DNA of 19,905 nt. Source: Prevotella sp. UBA3757. Its GTDB lineage: Bacteria > Bacteroidota > Bacteroidia > Bacteroidales > Bacteroidaceae. This document shows positions 14,132 to 19,905 of the stretch, one piece after another (the first letter of the stretch is position 1; the number at the start of each line of letters is the position of its first letter). The stretch lies in assembly GCA_002371715.1 (NCBI GenBank), contig DFGF01000131.1, forward strand, positions 10,981 to 30,885, given 5' to 3'. Both the position numbers and the translations under genes were made by a program. The notes below the pieces were generated by a model. The model did no database searches, was not told where the DNA came from, and saw only the letters and a list, made by a program, of their open reading frames with translations.

Positions 14132-15463
14132 TCACCTCGTCAGCAGGTACGACTTAAAGTCGGCAAAATCCTTTGACATGGCCACGCTCTGCTTCTCGCC
14201 CTCCATGAAGGCACGCAGACGGGTGGGGATGTCGATGTCGATGCCCAGAATCTGGTCGACCTTCTCCTTGAACTTGGCAGGATGGGCCGTCTCGCAGAAG
14301 ACGCCTACTTCGCCAGGGCGCAGGCTTTCCTGTAGCGCACGATAACCGCAAGCACCGTGAGGGTCAAGCACATAGCCTGTTTCGCTAAAGCATTGGCGCA
14401 TGGTTTCGCGAATCTGGTCGTCGCTGTAGGCAGCACCGCTAATCAGGCTGGTAATGCGCTTGTGGGTAGCCGTCTCGTCGAGCTTGCCGTTTTCGCTATA
14501 GAGATTGATGATGCGTGCAAAGTTTGAGGGGTCGCCGACATCCATGGCGTTTGCCAGCGTCTGGACACTGGCCTTTGGCTCATATTTGCCAGTCTGCAGG
14601 TATTTGTAGAAAATGTCGTTGGCATTGTTGGCCGCAATGAAACGCTTGATGGGCAAGCCCATCTCGTGGCCGAACAGTGCCGAACAGATATTACCGAAAT
14701 TGCCCGAGGGTACGCACATGACCAGTTCGTCGGCCTTGCCCAGAGCCTTCATACGCGCATACGCGTTAAAATAGTAGAATGCCTGGGGCAGGAAACGGGC
14801 CACATTGATGGAGTTGGCTGAGGTCAGCTTCATGTGGCGGTTCAGTTCTTCGTCCATGAAGGCCGACTTGACCAACGACTGGCAGTCGTCGAAGACGCCG
14901 TCCACCTCAATGGCCGTAATGTTCTGACCCAAGGTGGTGAACTGGCACTCCTGAATGGGGCTGACCTTGCCCTTGGGATAGAGCACGTAGACGTGGATGC
15001 CCTCCACGCCGAGGAATCCATTGGCAACGGCTGAGCCGGTATCGCCGCTGGTGGCCACGAGGACGTTGACGGTCTGGTCGGTCGCGCCGCCCTTGCGGAG
15101 CATATAGCGCAACAGACGGGCCATGAACCGCGCACCGACATCCTTAAAGGCGAGGGTGGGGCCATGGAAGAGTTCAAGGGCGTAGATATTGTCCTTGACC
15201 TTCACCACAGGGCAGTCGAACGACAGGGTGTCGTAGACAATGTCCTGCAGGGCATCTTCATCGATATCGTCGCCAAAAAAGTTGCTGGCCACGTTGTAGG
15301 CTATGTCACGGAATGACATGTCGGGCATGTCAGCGATGAAAGCCTTGGGCAGATGGTGTATTGTTTCGGGCATGTAGAGGCCGCGGTCCTCGGCCAGTCC
15401 CTTCACGACCGCCTTCTCCAGGTCGGCCACGGGTGCTTTTCCGTTAGTGCTGTAGTATTTCAT
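14132..15463 (-). CDS. thrC: Threonine synthase
   Basis: ThrC is a PLP enzyme that converts O-phosphohomoserine to threonine. The 443 residues are of the long class. The N-terminus is MKYYSTNGKAPVADLEKAVV. The PLP lysine is K107 in HGPTLAFKDVGARF. Phosphate-binding and substrate regions are ATSGDTGSAVANGF at about 136-149, SANSINVARFLPQAFYY near 215-231, and CVPSGNFGNICSALFGHEMG near 245-264. The protein ends with the DPHGACGYRAL segment and a short C-terminal helical part. It follows the ApgM-like gene by 13 bp and is the last gene of the thrA-ApgM-thrC operon. No clear terminator follows it, so some read-through into uxaB is possible. Confidence 0.97.
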   Translation of the reverse strand: MKYYSTNGKAPVADLEKAVVKGLAEDRGLYMPETIHHLPKAFIADMPDMSFRDIAYNVASNFFGDDIDEDALQDIVYDTLSFDCPVVKVKDNIYALELFHGPTLAFKDVGARFMARLLRYMLRKGGATDQTVNVLVATSGDTGSAVANGFLGVEGIHVYVLYPKGKVSPIQECQFTTLGQNITAIEVDGVFDDCQSLVKSAFMDEELNRHMKLTSANSINVARFLPQAFYYFNAYARMKALGKADELVMCVPSGNFGNICSALFGHEMGLPIKRFIAANNANDIFYKYLQTGKYEPKASVQTLANAMDVGDPSNFARIINLYSENGKLDETATHKRITSLISGAAYSDDQIRETMRQCFSETGYVLDPHGACGYRALQESLRPGEVGVFCETAHPAKFKEKVDQILGIDIDIPTRLRAFMEGEKQSVAMSKDFADFKSYLLTR

Positions 15464-15476
15464 AATCTATTGATGT

Positions 15477-16742
15477 TTAATCGTTAATGTCCATGAACGT
15501 ATGCATGAACTCCTGTAGCCGCAGCAGGCCGTAGGCACCGCTGACACAGGAAGCCTCATCGTAGTGCTGCACCTCATCGGGGGCTATGCCCCGATGCCAA
15601 ATGATGAAGGGTACGGGTTCGTTGACGTGGATGCGCAGTTCTACGGGGGTAGGGTGGTCGGGCAGTATGGCCATGCATACCGGTTCGTCCATCTGGCAGA
15701 CGGCTTCATAGATGGGCTTGATGAGCCGACGGTCCAGATAGTCGATGGCCTTGAGCTTCAGGTCTACGTCACCATCATGACCGGCTTCATCGGTGGCCTC
15801 AACGTGGACAAATACGAAATCGTCGGTCTTCAGGGCGTCAATGGCTGCCTGGGCTTTGCCCTCGTAGTTGGTATTGGCCAGTCCAGTGGCTCCAGGTACC
15901 TTGATGATGCGCAGTCCGGCATAGCGGCCAATGCCCTGTATGAGGTCGACGGCCGAAATGACGGCACCACACCTGACCTGCGGATATTGCTGCATCAAGG
16001 TCTGCATGGAGGGACGGTACCCGCCGCTCCAGGGCCAGATGCTGTTAGCTTGCCGTTCGCCCTTGGCTGCTTTGGCCACGTTATAGGGATGACTTGCCAA
16101 CAGTTCCTGCGACTTCAGTATCAGCTCGTTCAGCAGGTCGGCGGTCTGCTGAGGCGTCATGCGGCCTGACTCAGCAGGCGCGTCTTTCTCCGCACATACC
16201 AGCAGGGGACGCCACGGCTCGTTAGGGTGGTCATGAGGCGGATTGCAAACGACGTGCTTCGAGCCGCCCTTGATGATCAGCAGGTGGCGGTACTGGATGC
16301 CGGTGATGAATTTGACACGTTCACAACCCTCGCGCCTGTTGACGGGGGCTGCAAGGTGCTCATTCAGATAGTCGATAAGCACGCGGGCATCCTCGGTCTC
16401 CAGATTGCCACCGTTGTGGGTGATAATGCGGCCATCGTCCAGCGTGATGATATTGCAACGGATGGCCATGTCGTCGTCGGCCATGTCGTAGCCTATGGAA
16501 GCCGCCTCAAGTGGGCCGCGCCCCTCGTAGACCTTGTTGAGGTCATAACCGAGAATAGCAGTATTGGCTACTTCAGAGCCTGGAGGAAAGCCCTCAGGAA
16601 CGGTAATGAGGCGACCGCAGCGCCCTTCGCGGGCCAGCAGGTTCATGTATTCGGGACGGGCATACTGTAGCAGTGTCTTGTTGCCAAGACTGGCCACCTG
16701 ATGGTCGGCCATGCCGTCGCCAAGTATAATAATGTGCTTCAT
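15477..16742 (-). CDS. ApgM-like phosphoglycerate mutase family protein; candidate homoserine kinase
   Basis: The protein belongs to the alkaline-phosphatase superfamily, cofactor-independent phosphoglycerate mutase type (archaeal ApgM-like). The preferred start is the ATG at 16740-16742 (MKHIIILGDGMADHQ), giving 421 residues; an upstream ATG at 16766 lies in a hairpin loop. Visible features are LGDGMADH with a metal-binding Asp near residue 9 and SEVANTAILGYD with a candidate active-site Ser near 56. Others are GRGPLEAASIGYDM, HVEATDEAGHDGD with metal-ligand His/Asp residues, and LPDHPTP followed by PVPFIIW. It lies between thrA and thrC, where thrB (homoserine kinase) would be expected, and no GHMP-type kinase is present. 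ApgM-like proteins have been reported or proposed as homoserine kinases in Bacteroides and other bacteria, as I recall. Family assignment is firm; the homoserine kinase role is inference. Confidence 0.85.
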   Translation of the reverse strand: MKHIIILGDGMADHQVASLGNKTLLQYARPEYMNLLAREGRCGRLITVPEGFPPGSEVANTAILGYDLNKVYEGRGPLEAASIGYDMADDDMAIRCNIITLDDGRIITHNGGNLETEDARVLIDYLNEHLAAPVNRREGCERVKFITGIQYRHLLIIKGGSKHVVCNPPHDHPNEPWRPLLVCAEKDAPAESGRMTPQQTADLLNELILKSQELLASHPYNVAKAAKGERQANSIWPWSGGYRPSMQTLMQQYPQVRCGAVISAVDLIQGIGRYAGLRIIKVPGATGLANTNYEGKAQAAIDALKTDDFVFVHVEATDEAGHDGDVDLKLKAIDYLDRRLIKPIYEAVCQMDEPVCMAILPDHPTPVELRIHVNEPVPFIIWHRGIAPDEVQHYDEASCVSGAYGLLRLQEFMHTFMDIND

Positions 16743-16747
16743 AAGGG

Positions 16748-16778
16748 AAAAAGGGGCTGGACGCAATAGGCGTCCAGC
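16748..16778 (-). terminator. Hairpin with short U tract between thrA and the ApgM-like gene (attenuator or partial terminator)
   Basis: A perfect 9-bp stem GCTGGACGC/GCGTCCAGC (16756-16764 with 16770-16778) has a 5-nt loop. On the minus strand it is followed by CCC and T5 (16748-16752). It lies in the 44-bp gap between the thrA stop and the next start codon. The T tract is short and offset, so termination would probably be partial, lowering downstream expression, or the stem may stabilise the thrA mRNA end. Confidence 0.6.
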
Positions 16779-16786
16779 TCACGGTT

Positions 16787-19249
16787 TTAGATGTTAGCAA
16801 TCGACATGATGTTAGCAAAGACACCGGCGGCCGTTACGGCTGCTCCGGCACCGTAGCCCTGAATCAGCATGGGGTACTCCTTGTAGCGCTCGGTGGTGAG
16901 CAGCACAATGTTGTTGGAGCCTTCCAGCCCGTAGAAGGGATGACCATAGGGCACTTCCTTCAGTGCAACGCTGGTCTTGAACGATGCGGGATTCTGCTCG
17001 TCGGCCTCCATAGTGGCTACGAAGCGCCAGCGCTTCTGCTCGGCCTCAAGCACCTGACGTCGGGCCTCGAAGTCGGCGTCCAACTCCGGCAGACGGCGCC
17101 AGAAGTCGTCAATGGAACCAGCAAAGAAATCGTCAGGTACGAAGAGGTGCTTTTCGACATCAGCCTGTTCGACCTTGTAACCAGCCTCGCGAGTCAGGAT
17201 GACCAGCTTGCGAATGACATCCGTGCCGCTGAGGTCGATACGCGGGTCTGGCTCGGAGTAACGCTGCTCCTTGGCACGGCGTACGGTCTCGGAGAACGGC
17301 ACATCGGCAGCAATCTCGTTGAAGATGAAGTTGAGCGTGCCGCTGAGGATGGCCTCAATCTTGAGAATCTTGTCACCTGAATTGCAGAGGTCGTTGATGG
17401 TGCCAATGATGGGCAGTCCGGCACCGACATTGGTCTCATAGCGGAACCAGACACCCTTGTCGCGAGCCGTCTGCTTCAGCTTGAGGTAGCTGTCATAGTC
17501 GCTGGAGGCAGCAATCTTGTTGGCTGCCACCACGCTAATATTGTGTTCAAGGAAGGTCTGGTAGAGTGCAGCAATCTGCTTGCTGGCCGTACAGTCGACG
17601 AAGACACTGTTGAAGATGTTCATCTTGACAATCTCGTCGCGCATGTGGTCGGTGTTGGCAGGATAGCCGGCACGCAGCGCCTTCTCGAAGTTGTCGAGGT
17701 CAATGCCATCGCGGTCCAGCACGAAATTGTCGACGTCAGAGATGCCGACGACGTTGAGCTTCAGGCGGCGTGACTGCATCAGGAACTGCTGCTGGGTACG
17801 AATCTGCTCTAACAGCATGCCTCCCACGGTGCCTATACCGCAGATAAAGAGGTTGAGCACCTTGTATTCCGACAGGAAGAACGAGTCGTGGAGCACGTTA
17901 AGCGACTTACGCAGAAAACGGCCGTCGACGACGAAGGAGATATTGGTTTCCGAGGCACCCTGGGCGCAGGCAATGACAGATATACCAGAACGTCCGAGTG
18001 TGCCAAACAACTTGCCGGCAATGCCGGGTGTCTGTTTCATGTTCTCGCCGACGATGGCAATCGTGGCCAGGCCGCTTTCAACCTGCATGGGGAACATGGC
18101 ACCGGTCTCTATCTCCTTGGCAAACTCCTGGTTCAGTGCCTCTGCAGCAGCCTGGGCATCCTCGTCGCGCACACCGATGGAGGTGGAGTTTTCCGACGAG
18201 GCCTGTGATACCATAAATACCGAGATGCCCTTATTGGCCAATATCGTGAAAATGCGTCGGTTGACACCTATCACGCCCACCATCGACAGACCCGTCACGG
18301 TAATCAGCGACGTGCCCTTAATGCTTGAAATACCCTTGATGGGCTTCTGGTCGTTCTCTATATGGTCCTTGATGAGTGTTCCCGGATGTTCAGGATTGAA
18401 GGTGTTCTTGACCTTGATGGGTATGTTCTTGACACAGACTGGATAGATAGTAGGCGGATAGATAACCTTTGCACCGAAGTTACAAAGCTCCATAGCCTCG
18501 ATGTATGAGAGCTCGTTGATGGTGTAGGCACTCTTGATGACCTTCGGGTCGGCAGTCATAAAACCGTCAACGTCGGTCCATATCTCGAGCACTTCGGCAT
18601 TCAGCACCGCAGCGATGATGGAGGCGGTATAGTCAGAGCCGCCACGACCAAGATTGGTGGTCTCGTGGCTGTCGCGGTCGCGGGCTATAAAGCCTGGTAC
18701 GACATAGACGTTCTTGTCGCTGATGTTATGGAAGGCTTCTTTCACCAATTCCGTGGTCAGTTCAACATCAATGACGTGCTTGCCCTGCTTCTTCTCCGTA
18801 CGGATGAAGTCGCGGCTGTTCATGCGGATGCCGTTCTTGATGATGCCTGCAACGATGTGCGAACTCAGACGCTCACCATAGCTGACGATGGCATCTTCGG
18901 TCTTCTTCGACAGGTCGTGAATCAGGTAGACGCCATAGAGAATGCTCTTCAGCTGGTCGAACAGCTGGTCAACATTATTGAACAGGTCGATGCGTTTCTT
19001 CTCATCGTTCATGACGGCCTCTATCATCTGGTGATGCCGAGTCACCATCGCGTCGAATTCCTCACGATAGCGCTCATCGCCCTGTTTGGCCATCTGGGAT
19101 GTGGCGATCAGGCGGTCGGTGATGCCGTCAAGTGCACTAACTACTACTACGACAGGTTGCGTCCGTGCCTCTGTCTCCACGATTTTTTTCAAGCTAAGAA
19201 TGCTTTTTACGGAACCTACGGACGTTCCGCCAAATTTCATTACCTTCAT
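16787..19249 (-). CDS. thrA: Bifunctional aspartokinase / homoserine dehydrogenase
   Basis: The fused enzyme catalyses the first and third steps of the aspartate family pathway toward threonine and methionine. From the ATG at 19247-19249 (MKVMKFGGTSVGS) it is 820 residues, the usual fusion length. The aspartokinase part has KFGGTSVGS at 5-13, YGERLSSHI near 124-132 and LGRGGSDYTASII near 200-212. Two ACT-type regulatory domains follow, starting near ITVTGLSMVGVIG (about 316) and LATIAIVGENMKQTPG (about 394), which suggests feedback inhibition, most likely by threonine. The homoserine dehydrogenase part begins at LNLFICGIGTVGGMLLEQI (about 465-483, NAD(P)-binding). It includes NVGAGLPIIGTINDL and EAILSGTLNFIFNEI. 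The start four codons upstream (ATG at 19261) is less typical. It heads the threonine operon, 44 bp before the ApgM-like gene. Confidence 0.97.
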   Translation of the reverse strand: MKVMKFGGTSVGSVKSILSLKKIVETEARTQPVVVVVSALDGITDRLIATSQMAKQGDERYREEFDAMVTRHHQMIEAVMNDEKKRIDLFNNVDQLFDQLKSILYGVYLIHDLSKKTEDAIVSYGERLSSHIVAGIIKNGIRMNSRDFIRTEKKQGKHVIDVELTTELVKEAFHNISDKNVYVVPGFIARDRDSHETTNLGRGGSDYTASIIAAVLNAEVLEIWTDVDGFMTADPKVIKSAYTINELSYIEAMELCNFGAKVIYPPTIYPVCVKNIPIKVKNTFNPEHPGTLIKDHIENDQKPIKGISSIKGTSLITVTGLSMVGVIGVNRRIFTILANKGISVFMVSQASSENSTSIGVRDEDAQAAAEALNQEFAKEIETGAMFPMQVESGLATIAIVGENMKQTPGIAGKLFGTLGRSGISVIACAQGASETNISFVVDGRFLRKSLNVLHDSFFLSEYKVLNLFICGIGTVGGMLLEQIRTQQQFLMQSRRLKLNVVGISDVDNFVLDRDGIDLDNFEKALRAGYPANTDHMRDEIVKMNIFNSVFVDCTASKQIAALYQTFLEHNISVVAANKIAASSDYDSYLKLKQTARDKGVWFRYETNVGAGLPIIGTINDLCNSGDKILKIEAILSGTLNFIFNEIAADVPFSETVRRAKEQRYSEPDPRIDLSGTDVIRKLVILTREAGYKVEQADVEKHLFVPDDFFAGSIDDFWRRLPELDADFEARRQVLEAEQKRWRFVATMEADEQNPASFKTSVALKEVPYGHPFYGLEGSNNIVLLTTERYKEYPMLIQGYGAGAAVTAAGVFANIMSIANI

Positions 19250-19271
19250 ATTTCTATGCAATTTATCTTAC

Positions 19272-19313
19272 CGCCGGTACCCCTTCTAACAATGGGGGAC
19301 TCCTCCAACGGCG
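19272..19313 (-). promoter_or_regulatory. Structured 5' leader of thrA
   Basis: Within the roughly 60-nt leader, CGCCG (19272-19276) can pair with CGGCG (19309-19313). Inside this, CCCC (19280-19283) can pair with GGGG (19294-19297), and a flanking GT/AC pair extends it. No leader peptide rich in Thr or Ile codons was found, so classical attenuation is not supported. Confidence 0.3.
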
Positions 19314-19316
19314 TTG

Positions 19317-19348
19317 CAAAGGTACGAATAAGTGAGCAAAAAGCCAAA
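19317..19348 (-). promoter_or_regulatory. thrA promoter (TTTG-N20-TACCTTTG)
   Basis: TTTG (19345-19348) is followed by a 20-bp spacer and TACCTTTG (19317-19324) on the minus strand, an exact Bacteroidetes match. It lies about 68 bp before the thrA ATG. The -33 element falls in the arm of a hairpin (19338-19363) formed by the first copy of a duplicated 37-bp segment. Confidence 0.75.
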
Positions 19349-19428
19349 TATTTTTGGCTTTTTCGAACGGAAGTACCTTCTTGCAAAGCAAAAAGGTACG
19401 AATAAGTGAGCAAAAAGCCAAATATTTT
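19318..19428. repeat. Tandemly duplicated 37-bp promoter/hairpin segment upstream of thrA
   Basis: The same 37 bp occur at 19318-19354 and 19392-19428, identical and offset by 74 bp. Each copy carries, on the minus strand, TTTG, a 20-bp spacer and TACCTTT. In the copy near thrA the next base is G, completing the -7 box. In the lysA-proximal copy it is T (box 19391-19398), breaking the consensus. Each copy also provides one arm of a hairpin of the AAAAAGCC/GGCTTTTT type: 19338-19363 with 11-bp arms, and 19404-19447 with 18-bp arms. Confidence 0.9.
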
Positions 19429-19447
19429 CTTGGCTTTTTGCTCACTT
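19404..19447. terminator. Large hairpin after lysA, probable bidirectional terminator
   Basis: Perfect 18-bp arms (19404-19421 and 19430-19447) enclose an 8-nt loop, with AAAAAGCC/GGCTTTTT in the stem. It lies 26 bp past the lysA stop codon. The U-rich run lies inside the arm, not after it, so it is an atypical but plausible terminator for lysA. A second, shorter hairpin follows at 19338-19363. Confidence 0.65.
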
Positions 19448-19473
19448 TTACTCATACTGCCGCCTGCCAGCCG

Positions 19474-19905
19474 TCAGATCTCGTCACTCAGATAGCCCCG
19501 AGGCAGTTTCCTACAGTTGTACTGCGAAGCCATAATCTCGCCGTAGGCACCGGCTGAGCGGATGGCCAGCAGGTCGCCGCGACGAGTCCGGTTCAGGTCT
19601 ATCTGCTTGGCAAAGACGTCCGTCGACTCGCAGATGGGCCCCACAACGTCGTAGGTGTCGGGCTGTTCGTCACTCGTCAGGTTTTCTATCTTGTGATAGG
19701 CCTGGTAGAGTGCAGGACGAATCAGGTCGGTAAAACCGGCATCGACGATGGCAAACTTCTTGACAGCTCCCTCCTTTATATATAAGGTACGCGTGATAAG
19801 TGAGCCGCACTGGGCCACAACGGCACGCCCCAACTCGAAGTGAAGCGTCTGGCCGGGCCGGAGTCGCAGCTTCTTGGCATAGGTGTCGAAATAGGCCTTG
19901 AAATC
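19474..19905 (-). CDS. lysA: Diaminopimelate decarboxylase, C-terminal part (5' end outside window)
   Basis: LysA is a PLP enzyme that decarboxylates meso-diaminopimelate to lysine. Only the last 143 residues are in the window; the frame is open to the right edge, beginning DFKAYFDTYAKKLRLRPGQ. The C-terminal domain signatures are all present: HFELGRAVVAQCGSLITRTL, then FAIVDAGFTDLIRPALYQAY, GPICESTDVFAKQ with the conserved Cys-Glu-Ser of the substrate/PLP site, and GAYGEIMASQYNCR with the active-site Tyr region. It ends at the TGA at 19474-19476. It precedes thrA, so lysine and threonine branches of the aspartate family sit side by side. The terminator-like hairpin and separate thrA promoter suggest they are separate transcripts. 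Confidence 0.95.
   Translation of the reverse strand, partial: DFKAYFDTYAKKLRLRPGQTLHFELGRAVVAQCGSLITRTLYIKEGAVKKFAIVDAGFTDLIRPALYQAYHKIENLTSDEQPDTYDVVGPICESTDVFAKQIDLNRTRRGDLLAIRSAGAYGEIMASQYNCRKLPRGYLSDEI

Noticed and set aside
16743..16766. Upstream ATG for the ApgM-like gene adding MRPAPFSL
   Set aside because: The codon lies in the loop of a perfect hairpin, and family proteins start near MKHIIILGDG.
19246..19455. Short minus-strand peptides with repeated segments such as AFCSLIRTF between lysA and thrA
   Set aside because: They arise from translating the duplicated 37-bp segment across hairpins and the thrA promoter; no gene-like codon use.
1..19905. Large overlapping open frames on the plus strand opposite the listed genes
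   Set aside because: They are antisense or frame-shifted shadows of well-recognised minus-strand genes.

Overview
The window looks like chromosomal DNA of a Bacteroidales bacterium, most likely Prevotella-related. Three things suggest this. The proteins resemble Bacteroides/Prevotella versions: a fused aspartokinase-homoserine dehydrogenase, a long PurM and a 686-residue HtpG. Promoter-like sites fit the Bacteroidetes TTTG-N20-TAnnTTTG pattern. Shine-Dalgarno sequences are weak or absent. The family placement is an inference from reading only. All sixteen recognisable genes lie on the minus strand, so transcription runs from high to low coordinates. No RNA gene, insertion sequence, phage or CRISPR array was found.

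In transcription order. (1) The 3' end of lysA (diaminopimelate decarboxylase) ends at a strong hairpin. (2) A threonine operon follows: thrA, an ApgM-like phosphoglycerate-mutase-family gene and thrC. No classical homoserine kinase gene is present, and the ApgM-like gene sits where one is needed. (3) uxaB (tagaturonate reductase) stands alone with its own promoter-like site and terminator. (4) A probable seven-gene unit follows, phoH-purC-menG-aroE-TPM protein-lemA-purM, with one clear promoter before phoH and one strong terminator after purM. It mixes purine, menaquinone, shikimate and membrane-associated functions. (5) htpG has its own terminator. (6) radA and trmD probably share the strong radA promoter. 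(7) An aminopeptidase P gene, with its own promoter, runs off the left edge.

The unusual material lies between and inside these ordinary genes. purM carries a 7-bp tandem repeat array, translated in frame as a heptad peptide insert, and related heptads occur in neighbouring gaps. A 37-bp sequence carrying hairpin and promoter elements is duplicated 74 bp apart upstream of thrA. The phoH -33 element sits in the loop of the uxaB terminator. A plus-strand coding-like island of about 280 bp between htpG and radA is not recognised. No wholly new multi-gene system was found.
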